Source of the DNA: a virus
IMG/VR virus record: IMGVR_UViG_3300041964_000099
Coordinates: 1 to 64,000 of that record
Direction: 5' to 3' (one strand)
Length of the DNA: 64,000 nucleotides
The notes under the pieces are model-generated. The model saw only the letters and a list, made by a program, of their open reading frames with translations, made no database searches and was not told the origin of the DNA. Shown here piece after piece: positions 7,305-15,549 of this stretch. A program made the translations under genes and the position numbers. Position 1 is the stretch's first letter. Each line of letters begins with the position of its first letter.

Positions 7305-8810
7305 ATGAAAGGCTTAAGCGAATCCCCGATCGATCGTAAAAAATCTCTAGACTCTCGCATTGTTCGCGTTGTGCAAGTCATGCCAACCGAACCGATCGAG
7401 ATTGACTGGAATAGGGCAGGAATTCAAAAAACTGATGATTATGATTGCCGTGCGCAAAATTCCGCCAAAGTAGCAGAATCGGCAGAAGTGCGATCGCTAC
7501 CTCACCACACTACCGATCGGCAGATTAAGCATTATGGCCTAGATCGATCGCGTCAAAAATTGGTGAATGGTCGCATCATTCAGGATTCCAAGGTAGGTAC
7601 ATCTGCCGATCCTTTTACAGGTTGGCAAGCGCAAACCGTGCCTAGCTTTTTCGAGTTGATGTGCTGTCTTTCTCTTCAGGTATCCCACGAATCCCTAGCA
7701 CTGCTGGAAACACTAGGCTATGAGAAAACTTTTTTAGATACTCTCTCAATTGGTGATCTAGTCACAGCCAGAAAACTACTTAAAAAACATCCGTTTGCCT
7801 ATACCGAACGCGGATCGTTATGGGAACAATTGCCCACGTCGATCCGTATTACTCCCAAAATTTGCCTAACTACTGCGATCGTTTGTTCTATGCTTCTGCC
7901 CAAACAGGGCGATCCGCTAGTTTCTAAATTCTTGCGATCGCTCGTTTGGAACAAACAGCCATCAAACAAAGTACGGATCGAAGTTGATATTTATCACACT
8001 GAAACTAGCGCTAGGTTTGCGATCGGACGGGTTAAGCCAATCGCAAGAAATCGAGTAGTCGGGGAAGTCAAAAAAATTGCAGCATCGTCTAAAACTCGCT
8101 TCACTGAAGCAACAAACGAAACCGCCAAACAACTGAATGAGGCTAGGCTAAATTACGATACTCGCTACATTCACGGCACTATTGAGATCGTTTTGTCGCC
8201 ATCTAACAATCGAGGGAAGCATATTTGCGCGGTGACAGCGATCGATCTCAATAGCGGGCGCATTATCCCGCTAGGCACAATCCGCCACAAAGATGGCAAG
8301 CTGTTCTATGTGTTCAAAGATATTTTGGCTGGAGATGGCGATCGTCAAGCGCTAGAAGGCGCATTAAAAAAACGATCGATCGCGCCCGGTAAAATGGCCG
8401 CAGAAATTGCCGACACTAAAGCAAAAATTTCGGCTAAAAATAGAGAGATTGAGGAGATGAAAGGCAAGATCAAGACGGTTAGGGATCTAGCACTCACCAA
8501 GAAACTAGAAGCGCTACGGATTGAGTTAAAACAGCTACACGCGGATCTAGCTTCCCTCTCATCTCCCAATAATGCGGATCACATCCGCCAAAACTTGCAG
8601 AAGTTTGATCAATCGCTACTCTTTCCGATCGTGTCTGCCCTATCTTCTCTAGGCTTGCAGTTTAATCACTGGGTTCGCTGTATTCCCTCACAATCGCCCC
8701 TATCCTCTCCCCGATACTGGGCAGACAAATTTGGCGTACTGGTTTGCTATGACGATGATCAGATCAAGGCTAATAAACCGATCGAGTTCGTGAAAGACTT
8801 ACGCAAGTAA
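7305..8810 (+). CDS. Large hypothetical protein with coiled coil
   Basis: The 501-residue product has a polar N-terminus (about residues 1-95), a central alpha/beta part (EVDIYHTETSARFAIGRVK, IEIVLSP) and a coiled coil at about residues 360-420 rich in Lys and Glu. The C-terminal part ends near DKFGVLVCYDDDQIK. The sequence is unusually dense in GATC. There is no signal peptide and no catalytic motif that I can name. It follows the repeat-tailed gene and ends in a clear terminator, so the two may form one unit driven from 6223. Confidence 0.7.
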   Translation: MKGLSESPIDRKKSLDSRIVRVVQVMPTEPIEIDWNRAGIQKTDDYDCRAQNSAKVAESAEVRSLPHHTTDRQIKHYGLDRSRQKLVNGRIIQDSKVGTSADPFTGWQAQTVPSFFELMCCLSLQVSHESLALLETLGYEKTFLDTLSIGDLVTARKLLKKHPFAYTERGSLWEQLPTSIRITPKICLTTAIVCSMLLPKQGDPLVSKFLRSLVWNKQPSNKVRIEVDIYHTETSARFAIGRVKPIARNRVVGEVKKIAASSKTRFTEATNETAKQLNEARLNYDTRYIHGTIEIVLSPSNNRGKHICAVTAIDLNSGRIIPLGTIRHKDGKLFYVFKDILAGDGDRQALEGALKKRSIAPGKMAAEIADTKAKISAKNREIEEMKGKIKTVRDLALTKKLEALRIELKQLHADLASLSSPNNADHIRQNLQKFDQSLLFPIVSALSSLGLQFNHWVRCIPSQSPLSSPRYWADKFGVLVCYDDDQIKANKPIEFVKDLRK

Positions 8811-8827
8811 ATTTTCACTAGAAACCA

Positions 8828-8870
8828 ATCAACCCCGCTTCGGCTACCAGGTCGAAGCGGGGTTGATTTT
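8828..8870 (+). terminator. Intrinsic terminator
   Basis: The arms at 8828-8842 and 8853-8867 pair perfectly over 15 bp with a 10-base loop, ending in TTTT. It lies directly after the stop of the gene at 7305. Confidence 0.8.
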
Positions 8871-8934
8871 CGTTCTGAGGATAAATCCGTTGACGCCGAT
8901 AAACTCTCTGCTGGCAGGTCATTTTGGGTCGGGA

Positions 8935-9273
8935 TCATCGGGATCGGCATCTAGCAGCATAGTAGCCCTGCCAATAGGCATCGCTGCGATCGCAGTCAGG
9001 CTTGGCAGCTCGCTGGGTCAAATCCTCATGTTTGGGTGTTGTTTTGCGGCCACGCTTGCGCTTGCCATCAGTCAAGCGCTCAAGGTTGTCTGGGTCGTTC
9101 TCATTGCGATCGCCGCTGATGTGATGAACAACGCTTCCATCATTCGGCTCTGCGCCAGCAATGCGGCGATAGGATCGCCGACCATCCTTGTAGGCTGGGT
9201 TGTTCTCGCCTTCAAGAGCTTTGGATCGCTTGCGCTTATGTTCTGCTGATTGGGTGTATCCGGGTTTAGGCAT
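8935..9273 (-). CDS. HNH-type endonuclease, NUMOD-like N-terminus
   Basis: Counted from the ATG at 9273 (112 residues), the N-terminal SAEHKRKRSKALEGENNPAY resembles the NUMOD3-type DNA-binding motif of phage homing-type nucleases. VVHHISGDRNENDPDNLERL gives the His-His-Asn core of an HNH site (His50, His51, Asn58/Asn63). Such proteins nick or cleave DNA using one metal ion. An upstream in-frame ATG at 9351 would run through the iteron array and is unlikely. It is encoded opposite its neighbours and abuts the decayed replication-gene copy, as expected for a mobile nuclease gene. Confidence 0.75.
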   Translation of the reverse strand: MPKPGYTQSAEHKRKRSKALEGENNPAYKDGRRSYRRIAGAEPNDGSVVHHISGDRNENDPDNLERLTDGKRKRGRKTTPKHEDLTQRAAKPDCDRSDAYWQGYYAARCRSR

Positions 9274-9285
9274 GGGATTAGTGTG

Positions 9286-9600
9286 CCCGACTGGAGCGCG
9301 GTTGATCAAACGATCAGCTCTGATGATCAAACGATCAGTGTCATTGATCAAACGATCATTGGTGCTGATCGTTTGATCAATGAGGCATACCTCAAACCCT
9401 TGCCAGAAGGCAGTTTGGGCGTTTCCCCCAATTATTTATCAATTATCTATCAATTTCTTTTCAAATAGAGAGAGAGAAAGGGCAGCCGACTTGCTTAAAA
9501 AACAGCTTCAACCCGCTTCGTTGCCAGAACTGACAGGTTTAATTACGGCAGTGAGAGACACGGGTAAGGATCGCTTTTCCGCCGCGCAAATTTTGTGTAA
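9286..9600 (+). pseudogene. Decayed copy of the iteron-bearing replication-like gene
   Basis: This stretch aligns with about 59196-59510 of the replication-like gene at 58887. It shares the same four 21-bp repeats, a CCCCCAATT-rich AT segment, a run of GAGAGAGA encoding RERE, GCTTCGTTGCC and TTCCGCCGCGC. The frame is broken: the first part reads in one frame to a stop at 9468 and the second part in another. The N-terminal HTH-coding part is absent. It is a fragment left by duplication or recombination. Its iterons and AT-rich stretch could still act in cis. Confidence 0.75.
9301..9384. repeat. Four 21-bp iteron-like repeats, the last inverted in core
   Basis: Units begin at 9301, 9322, 9343 and 9364. 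The first three carry GATCAAACGATCA and the fourth carries the reverse form GATCGTTTGATCA in the same 21-bp register. The array matches the one at 59211-59294. Confidence 0.85.
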
Positions 9601-9602
9601 AA

Positions 9603-9638
9603 CCAGCCTTCGATCACTTTCGAGTCTACGAAGGCTGG
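9603..9638 (+). terminator. Hairpin before the diguanylate cyclase gene
   Basis: CCAGCCTTCG (9603-9612) pairs with CGAAGGCTGG (9629-9638) over a 16-base loop. No T-tract follows, so termination is uncertain. Confidence 0.35.
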
Positions 9639-9661
9639 ATGCCCATTAAGTCAAAACAAGC

Positions 9662-10216
9662 ATGAACAATATACACGAGACGATCGCCACACTGCGGGCT
9701 GAAATCACGGCACTACGCAGAGAAAATGCACTACTCAAAGACATGGCGCTTCGTGATGCGCTGACCGGAATCTACAACCGTCGCATGTTTGACGTGCGGC
9801 TGGAAGCAGAATGGTCGCGAGCGCAGCGCCAAGCTACACAGATATCGATCTTGATGATCGATATCGATCACTTCAAGCGCTTTAACGATCAGCACGGGCA
9901 TGTTGCGGGCGATCGACTGCTGCATCAACTGGCAGCCGCGTGGAGCTGCATCAAAATGCGCGGGAATGATCTGCTGACTCGCTACGGCGGAGAAGAATTT
10001 GCAGTGATTTTGCCTGATACGACTCTTGTAGGAGCGACAAAGCTGGCCGATCGCCTGCGAATGGTGGCTGAGGCGCAAGGAATAACAGTATCCATTGGGA
10101 TCGCAGCGATCAAGCCGACCGTGAACAATGACCCGCGAATTTTGCTGGCACAAGCTGACCAAGCGCTGTACACGGCAAAGCAGTCTGGGCGCAATCGAGC
10201 CGTCTGCTACAGTTGA
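9662..10216 (+). CDS. Diguanylate cyclase (GGDEF domain only)
   Basis: The 184-residue protein is a short helical N-terminus (possible coiled coil, residues 1-27) joined to a complete GGDEF domain. The signature is GGEEF at 109-113, with the metal-binding Asp in MIDIDHFKRFND (65-76). An RxxD inhibitory site, RGND at 100-103, stands five residues before the signature as in product-inhibited enzymes. It should make cyclic di-GMP from two GTP in the cytoplasm. There is no sensor domain or membrane segment, so any input must come through the N-terminal helix or a partner. It is unusual on an accessory element and could alter host motility or biofilm behaviour. Confidence 0.93.
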   Translation: MNNIHETIATLRAEITALRRENALLKDMALRDALTGIYNRRMFDVRLEAEWSRAQRQATQISILMIDIDHFKRFNDQHGHVAGDRLLHQLAAAWSCIKMRGNDLLTRYGGEEFAVILPDTTLVGATKLADRLRMVAEAQGITVSIGIAAIKPTVNNDPRILLAQADQALYTAKQSGRNRAVCYS

Positions 10217-10379
10217 CGATCGCCCGTCAGCATAAGTACAAATGAACTATCAATAAAAATTCAACCCGTTGAATCAAAAGGTAGTAATCCCCTGAAGAAC
10301 AAACGCGATCGACAACGCGAGAACTCCCGCTGGCACATCGACTGGCCTCGATCGCCTGCTCATTAGAGCAATCAACACA

Positions 10380-10410
10380 CCCACTGCACTTCCGCAGTGG
10401 GTTCTTTTTT
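10380..10410 (+). terminator. Hairpin plus T-tract
   Basis: CCCACTGC (10380-10387) pairs with GCAGTGGG (10394-10401), followed by TTCTTTTTT. It lies just before the small secreted-peptide gene and is one of many such elements in the block that follows. Confidence 0.7.
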
Positions 10411-10424
10411 ATGGAGACCCCAAA

Positions 10425-10568
10425 ATGCGTTCCACAACAACCCTAATTGTCTCAGTTGCATTTGGCCTCTCTAGCCTATTCGGGCTTCCAAGTAGCGCTA
10501 ATGCTGAGACTCAACCCCCTCAACAGCAGACCGAGACCCCTTCGTTGTATCGAGGTAGCGGTCGCTAA
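10425..10568 (+). CDS. Small secreted peptide with Sec signal
   Basis: This 47-residue reading frame has a classic signal peptide: a short basic start (MRSTTT), a hydrophobic core (LIVSVAFGLSSLFGL) and a likely cleavage site after SSANA. The predicted mature part is about 20 residues, rich in Gln, Pro and Thr (ETQPPQQQTETPS), ending LYRGSGR. A GGAG stands nine bases upstream. No homologue is recognised. It might be an exported signal or a lipobox-free peptide. Confidence 0.5.
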   Translation: MRSTTTLIVSVAFGLSSLFGLPSSANAETQPPQQQTETPSLYRGSGR

Positions 10569-10656
10569 TTCACGATGAAAATCAGTGCTGTCGGCTGTCA
10601 AAGCTGATGGCACTGATTAATGCCAGTCGATCGAAAATAGCAGCGAAACAAGCTTT

Positions 10657-11331
10657 ATGCTAAACACTGTCAACATTATTGGGGGGGAAGCTGGCTATCA
10701 AACTGATCCTTTCCCCCAGACTTCCTATTGGAAAAGCGACGCTGAATCACATGATGGAATTTTTTGTCTCACGGATGTGACAAAAAAGAAAGATGCTGCG
10801 AAAGAGCGTTATCAACTTATCCGTCTACAGCCTGCCTGGTCAGACATGGCTTGGAATGAAGACTACGTGATTGGATCAGAAGCACTCAACTTGGCTACAA
10901 AAGTCACAAGGCTATCACTTTCCTTCAACGCTGTTTTTCTTCAGCCTGATAGTCGAAGGTTCGACGGCTACAAAGCAAATGTGCGTGTCAGATTAAATAT
11001 TCCAGATGTAACCCAGCTCGATCGATATGAGCTGAGTAGCAATGAATCTGGGCATCAGCTTTGGGAGCCTGATGCGATGCTGAAGGCACAGCAGTTAATC
11101 GACTGGTACAGGCGCGAGCGCGAGCGATCGAAGCTGCCAGATGCCGTGGGGCCAGCCGCCGCCACCAGCGTTATTGATGCTTCCAGCCTGTTGCAGTCGC
11201 GCTTTTACCACGGCAATCCGATGGCTAAGCAGCCGATCGAGAAACAATGCTGGCTAGTCTTTGACTCCAGCAAAAGCCTAGAAGATATGGAGCTAATTCC
11301 ATATCTTGATTACGTCTACGATCAAATCTAA
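10657..11331 (+). CDS. Hypothetical protein
   Basis: The 224-residue soluble product begins MLNTVNIIGGEAGYQTD, and the N-terminal 130 residues are rich in predicted strands (VRVRLNIPDV). This resembles small single-stranded-DNA-binding or phage OB-fold-like proteins in layout, but no signature is visible. Residues 145-160 are helical and basic (WYRRERERSK), then a flexible Ala-rich part. No clear ribosome site precedes the ATG. It is followed by a terminator hairpin. Confidence 0.65.
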   Translation: MLNTVNIIGGEAGYQTDPFPQTSYWKSDAESHDGIFCLTDVTKKKDAAKERYQLIRLQPAWSDMAWNEDYVIGSEALNLATKVTRLSLSFNAVFLQPDSRRFDGYKANVRVRLNIPDVTQLDRYELSSNESGHQLWEPDAMLKAQQLIDWYRRERERSKLPDAVGPAAATSVIDASSLLQSRFYHGNPMAKQPIEKQCWLVFDSSKSLEDMELIPYLDYVYDQI

Positions 11332-11378
11332 TCCTGCTTAACCCGCCACGCGATCGCACTCTAACTCAACAACTGTTC

Positions 11379-11412
11379 ATCCCCGCTGCACTACCGCAGC
11401 GGGGATATTTTT
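11379..11412 (+). terminator. Hairpin plus T-tract
   Basis: ATCCCCGCTGC (11379-11389) pairs with GCAGCGGGGAT (11396-11406), followed by ATTTTTT. The ribosome site GGAGG of the next gene begins within ten bases. Confidence 0.75.
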
Positions 11413-11422
11413 TGGAGGTTCT

Positions 11423-11959
11423 ATGAGCTTGAGAGATTATCCAGAAGCCGTGTTTTGGTCAAATGACCAGATCGCCGCATGGCGGCAAGAAATGTGGGAA
11501 GCCTTGCAGCCTGAAGCCTTTCGAGCGTGGCTGCAACAATTTCCACCAGAAACAGTGATTGGCAGCGCTCATCACGTCGATCAGTGCCCCATTCATAACT
11601 ATCTAAATTCAGTTGTGCCCCATCTAGATCCTTGGGTTGGGCAAAACGCAATTTCTTGCCGATTCAGTCGGCCTTTCGTCCCGAACTGCAACATCATGAT
11701 GAACGGCCAAGATAGTCTTTATTACCTGGGCAAAATTACGCTCGGACGTTTAGGGGGTCGTGATGTGCCGCCTTGGGTTTCTGAGTTCATCCGGCTCATA
11801 GACGACAAATTCATGAACCACACCGAAGACTACAAACGGTGGTGCGCTAATACGCTGGCGATCGACATCACAAAACATTTCTGGCCTGTGACAGCGGCCA
11901 ACGCGATCGAAGCGCTGGATGAAGTGCTGGCCCGCAGAAAGGAGTCTGTCAATGTCTGA
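11423..11959 (+). CDS. Hypothetical protein
   Basis: The 178-residue protein has a strong GGAGG site and a Trp- and Pro-rich sequence (WLQQFPPETVIG, DVPPWVSEFIRLIDDKF). It also has scattered Cys and His (HHVDQCPIHNYL) that could bind a metal. No signal peptide or membrane segment is present. Its end overlaps the next gene by eight bases, so the two are coupled. Family unknown. Confidence 0.65.
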   Translation: MSLRDYPEAVFWSNDQIAAWRQEMWEALQPEAFRAWLQQFPPETVIGSAHHVDQCPIHNYLNSVVPHLDPWVGQNAISCRFSRPFVPNCNIMMNGQDSLYYLGKITLGRLGGRDVPPWVSEFIRLIDDKFMNHTEDYKRWCANTLAIDITKHFWPVTAANAIEALDEVLARRKESVNV

Positions 11960-12680
11960 GACAGCTACCGAAGCTCGCTTCGCTGTTGATATTGTCAGCG
12001 TGCTGGCTCTGGCATCCGTCAGCCTGCACGAGTGGGCAGGATTTGATGACTACGATCCAACCAGCAAATCGCTCAGGCTTCTAAACATTGATCCCGTTCG
12101 ACGTAGCAACCCGATCGATGCCATTCTCAGATTTCCTGAAGATGTCTACTTCATCTTTGTCGAAAATTTAGGCGGCATTGGCGCAGTAGGCCAGTCAAAC
12201 CGCCAAGTTTTTCTAGAAGCGTATGAGTGCCCTGGCGTTCATACAGTACGCTGCGACAATGGAGATTGCGATATCGCGATTCGCTTAGAAGCCATCACAC
12301 AAGAGATGGTTGAGACGATCGTTGCGCTCGAAGACTGTTCAATCCTGGATGAATCTGTGTGGAGCGACTTTGAGGCCGAAGCTCGCGACAACAGTTGGGA
12401 TAGCTGGGTCAGATGGAATTTTGAGCGCGATCTTTGCTCTCGCCTGTCTACTGATGACATCGCAGTAGAAGTAGAAGGCGAACTGCAACCCTTGTTTGAA
12501 CAGTTGCGCGAGCAGGCTGGCGAACAGTGGGAGTATAACGAGCAAGACAATTCTTGCTCAATCAATATCAGCGCCATCGTCAAAATCGCGACGATCGATC
12601 GATTGCTGGACTATCGCGGCATTGATGCCACACTTGATGATGGGATGGTCACTTTCACTTTTCCAGAAGTAGAAGGCTGA
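11952..12680 (+). CDS. Hypothetical acidic protein
   Basis: I chose the ATG at 11952, preceded by AAAGGAG, giving 242 residues. The protein is strongly acidic (Asp and Glu rich), which is reminiscent of DNA-mimic or counter-defence proteins, but the sequence shows no specific signature. It contains VYFIFVENLGGIGAVGQSN, a possible nucleotide-binding-like loop, and ends in TFTFPEVEG. It is translationally coupled to the gene before it. Confidence 0.65.
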   Translation: MSETATEARFAVDIVSVLALASVSLHEWAGFDDYDPTSKSLRLLNIDPVRRSNPIDAILRFPEDVYFIFVENLGGIGAVGQSNRQVFLEAYECPGVHTVRCDNGDCDIAIRLEAITQEMVETIVALEDCSILDESVWSDFEAEARDNSWDSWVRWNFERDLCSRLSTDDIAVEVEGELQPLFEQLREQAGEQWEYNEQDNSCSINISAIVKIATIDRLLDYRGIDATLDDGMVTFTFPEVEG

Positions 12681-12742
12681 TCTTCTTCACATCTCCTGCG
12701 GACAAGCGCGGGAGGGCTACATTTCGATCTCCAATTTCAGAG

Positions 12743-12771
12743 CCAGCAGCTTGCCCACTGCTGGTTTTTTT
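12743..12771 (+). terminator. Hairpin plus T-tract
   Basis: CCAGCAG (12743-12749) pairs with CTGCTGG (12758-12764), followed by seven T. It separates the acidic gene from the next start at 12785. Confidence 0.7.
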
Positions 12772-12784
12772 ATGGTCAAAATTC

Positions 12785-13099
12785 ATGAAAGAGAAACTAG
12801 AACAGCGATACCCGCATACATGCGAATTGGATTACGAATTGGTGCTGTACGACGGTATGGGACGTTTGACGATTGAAACTGGCTCATACCTGCAATTGCG
12901 CCTCATAGCGGCTGTGTTCATCCAGCAGCATCGGAAACCTCGTCAGCCCACAATCAAAAATCGCGGCTGGGAATGGAATTTGCCCAAAGGCATCCTTGAA
13001 ATCCACTGCATTACGCCAGCAGAGCCGATCGACTGGGATGTACTGCTGGATTTTGTCGATGATGCCGCCTTGGAGCTGTTTGACGTTGTTTATCCATAG
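12785..13099 (+). CDS. Hypothetical small protein
   Basis: The 104-residue acidic-to-neutral protein alternates strands and helices (ELDYELVLYDGMGRLTIETG). The C-terminal part (WDVLLDFVDDAALELFDVV) is strongly acidic. The start lies right after a terminator hairpin with a leader GGTCAAAATTC that resembles the leaders at 23713 and 24399. No ribosome site is obvious. Function unknown. Confidence 0.6.
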   Translation: MKEKLEQRYPHTCELDYELVLYDGMGRLTIETGSYLQLRLIAAVFIQQHRKPRQPTIKNRGWEWNLPKGILEIHCITPAEPIDWDVLLDFVDDAALELFDVVYP

Positions 13100-13111
13100 G
13101 GAGAGAGCGTT

Positions 13112-13582
13112 ATGTCCGATCGCAAAGGTGCGCAAAAAGCCGCGCAGGAAGTTGCAAACCTGTACATCGAAATGCGGCATCAAGCAGTATCCCCTTCAGA
13201 AATTTGCGACTGTCTGCGGCGAGCGCAAATGCTGTATGAGCGCTACAGCAGCTCTGCCAGCGAGTATGACTTCTCAGTAGCAGAGATGAAAATTGACGCG
13301 CTGTGGTGGGAGCTGCGCGTTATTCCGTGGCCCACCGATCCAATCTGGAAGCGGCGAAACTCCCCTTACTTTGGCAGACAAGGCGAATTCAAACGCATAG
13401 AAGATCTGAACGAAGGGGAGATGTTTCGTGCAGAGGATACAAACCAACTGTCGATCGTCACTCACACAACAGCCTCTCGATTGACCGTGTGTGATATCGG
13501 AACGAACGGCCCCAAAGCTAAAGCAACCGTGCTGGCTTATCGAGACTTCTACTATATCCGGGTCTTGGCGCATAAGCCCTAG
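13112..13582 (+). CDS. Hypothetical protein
   Basis: The 156-residue product has an alpha-helical N-terminal half (residues 1-75, KAAQEVANLYIEMRHQ) and a beta-rich C-terminal half (LSIVTHTTASRLTVCDIG, DFYYIRVLA) resembling a small barrel. It has a good GGGAGAG ribosome site 12 bases after the previous stop, suggesting one operon with 12785. No known motif. Confidence 0.65.
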   Translation: MSDRKGAQKAAQEVANLYIEMRHQAVSPSEICDCLRRAQMLYERYSSSASEYDFSVAEMKIDALWWELRVIPWPTDPIWKRRNSPYFGRQGEFKRIEDLNEGEMFRAEDTNQLSIVTHTTASRLTVCDIGTNGPKAKATVLAYRDFYYIRVLAHKP

Positions 13583-13640
13583 CCGTCTGAACAATGCCCT
13601 TTTCTAGGGGCCAACAAACCTTCTAATTACTAACAACAAC

Positions 13641-14519
13641 ATGGAACGTTCTCTCATGGAGCGTGATCTTGCGATCACGCTCATTTCCGAGTCTCTATCC
13701 TCAGAAATCGAGCAAAGTTTTCAGAGTAGCACCTCTGCTTACTCTGAACTTCTCAGCAGAGAAGAAAATTCAGCGCTCTCGCGCTACTTCAGCCAGCAAG
13801 ACTTGACAGAATCAATGCCTCGGATGCTAGCCGACTTCAAAATAGACATCGAACCAGTCATGATTGATGCGATCAAACTGGTTAAAAAAATCACCGAGCA
13901 ATTCGATAGTGCATGGCGCAAAAAATTCACTTTTGAACAGCTCTATGAGCTTGACAGGTATGCAGCGCACAGTGCATTACTCGGTGCGCTCGGCCACGGA
14001 GTTTGCGCAAGCGATCGACCACACATTAGCGCTTATTTTGCGGCATTCGGCATTGAAGAACCACGATGCAACTTCGAGAGCCTAGAGACCTTTGAAATCG
14101 CGGCTGAAGTGGTCTGCCGTCTAATGCTGGAGACGCGATCGACTAAGGTTTTATCCACGGGGCCATACACGACCCTGGCGATCGATGCAGATGGCGATTT
14201 GGTCATTGTGGTCAGGCCAGACGTTCTGGTAGAAATCGAATCCCTACTGGCAAAACCAGAGGCCGAAGCGATCGGCGAGCTGCTGGAATATCACATCAGC
14301 AATGGTTGGGAGTCGCTTAACCCCGACGACATCAACGCCTTAGTGGGTGAAACAGCGGTAATCCTCTCCGACGAGGTTGAGCGGGACGATCGCGGCGATT
14401 TGGTCAAGGTGGGTCGCATCTTCTGGCACACCAATTACCAGTTTGAATCGTTTGTGAAAAAACTTCTGATTGACGGCAGCGTGTGGCTTTTCGCGCCTGA
14501 AGAAGTAAAAGCAGCATAA
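13641..14519 (+). CDS. Hypothetical protein
   Basis: The 292-residue soluble protein begins MERSLMERDLAITLISE, so a second ATG at 13656 is possible. It is predicted mainly helical with acidic patches (DIEPVMIDAIKLVKKITEQ) and a C-terminal beta section (VGRIFWHTNYQFESFVKKLL). I recognise no domain. No ribosome site is visible, and the leader is ACAACAAC-rich. It may be a separate unit from its upstream neighbour. Confidence 0.65.
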   Translation: MERSLMERDLAITLISESLSSEIEQSFQSSTSAYSELLSREENSALSRYFSQQDLTESMPRMLADFKIDIEPVMIDAIKLVKKITEQFDSAWRKKFTFEQLYELDRYAAHSALLGALGHGVCASDRPHISAYFAAFGIEEPRCNFESLETFEIAAEVVCRLMLETRSTKVLSTGPYTTLAIDADGDLVIVVRPDVLVEIESLLAKPEAEAIGELLEYHISNGWESLNPDDINALVGETAVILSDEVERDDRGDLVKVGRIFWHTNYQFESFVKKLLIDGSVWLFAPEEVKAA

Positions 14520-14557
14520 CTCTAAAATCTGTAAAGCCTTCTCAACCCACAAACCTC

Positions 14558-15079
14558 ATGGCTGACTATGCAATTTGTGATGGTGCTGGCATCACCATCA
14601 CAATCGATCACCAAAAGGATCAAATTGTTGTGAACCTGCCCAAGAAGCCAAAACGCTTTATGCAGGACAATCTGCACAGCACCGGCCTTGTGCGCAGGAA
14701 CGGCTCAGACTCTCGCGAGTGGTACGCCAAGTACAACTTCGAGCATTTTGTTCGCGTTCATGCGGTGCTGGGCGTGCCTCTTGTGCCACCGCACGCCATC
14801 CAGGTCGCCGACATGCTGCGACAAAAAAGAGGCGCTTCCAAGCGACCTATGCTATTTGTCCTGGTGCTAGAGCGGCGCTGGGCCTTCGTCAAGAACGACC
14901 TCCCACCGGAAGAAAGGCTAAAGCTGGAAATTTTCAATGAAGGCTTCGTTGAGCCACGGATTCGCAACAAACCAGCCAGCGGCGATCGCTGGTTCGCCCG
15001 TACTAGCCGACTGCTCAAAACTGTGCAGCTTGGCAGAAGTCACTACGACATTTTCGAGTTGAGCAAACTACCACTATGA
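14558..15079 (+). CDS. Hypothetical basic protein
   Basis: The 173-residue protein has an N-terminal beta section (ITITIDHQKDQIVVNLP) followed by lysine-rich turns and a helical centre. Its many Arg and Lys residues (KKPKRFMQ, RQKRGASKRP) suggest nucleic-acid contact. It overlaps the next gene by four bases (ATGA), so translation is coupled. Family unknown. Confidence 0.65.
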   Translation: MADYAICDGAGITITIDHQKDQIVVNLPKKPKRFMQDNLHSTGLVRRNGSDSREWYAKYNFEHFVRVHAVLGVPLVPPHAIQVADMLRQKRGASKRPMLFVLVLERRWAFVKNDLPPEERLKLEIFNEGFVEPRIRNKPASGDRWFARTSRLLKTVQLGRSHYDIFELSKLPL

Positions 15080-15510
15080 GCCAAAAACATCAGAAACAAA
15101 TTGCTTCCTTTCTGGGGTATCAGGTAGAGCCGCTGGGCTGGATCTTTGACCAGTGCGATACGTTAGTCGGCACGATCGATGAAACGCCTGATGCGACGAT
15201 CAGCGCTGCTGCGACTCATGATCTAATGGTCGAACTGCATCCTGAAATTGAACCGGCCCCCGGAGAAAGAGGCAGTTTCGGAACGTACTACCGCATGGCC
15301 CTGGCCCTGGCCGCCAAGGGATATCGCGTCATTGACGCAGAAGGCTGGCGGCGCAAAGAAAACAGCAGCTACTCGATTTTAGATCTGCCCCCATCAACAG
15401 CAGAAACGATCGAGCTGCGGTTTGAAGACGGCAGAACGATGACAGCTTTGCTGCTGCCACAGGTAAAAGTTGCCGCGTTACCGGCGTACAACGCCTCCGT
15501 TGAAAACTAG
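15076..15510 (+). CDS. Hypothetical protein
   Basis: The 144-residue protein is coupled to its upstream neighbour by an ATGA overlap. It has an alternating alpha/beta pattern, including TYYRMALALAAKGYRVIDAEGW, with no recognised motif. Its 3' end contains a promoter-like sequence for the following gene. Confidence 0.65.
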   Translation: MSQKHQKQIASFLGYQVEPLGWIFDQCDTLVGTIDETPDATISAAATHDLMVELHPEIEPAPGERGSFGTYYRMALALAAKGYRVIDAEGWRRKENSSYSILDLPPSTAETIELRFEDGRTMTALLLPQVKVAALPAYNASVEN

Positions 15511-15527
15511 AACAGGCGTTCTATACT
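15500..15527 (+). promoter_or_regulatory. Promoter-like sequence
   Basis: TTGAAA (15500-15505) and TATACT (15522-15527) are separated by 16 bases, just upstream of the gene at 15550. The inverted repeat AACGCCT/AGGCGTT (15490-15496 and 15514-15520) overlaps it and could be an operator. Confidence 0.45.
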
Positions 15528-15549
15528 TGACAGGAAAATCACAAAATTT

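Noticed and set aside
9301-9384. Possible CRISPR array
   Set aside because: The 21-bp units abut with no unique spacers and match the in-gene iteron array at 59211, so they are iterons, not CRISPR repeats.
9250-9649. Two short plus-strand frames
   Set aside because: They are pieces of the decayed copy of the replication-like gene in shifted frames, reported as a pseudogene instead.
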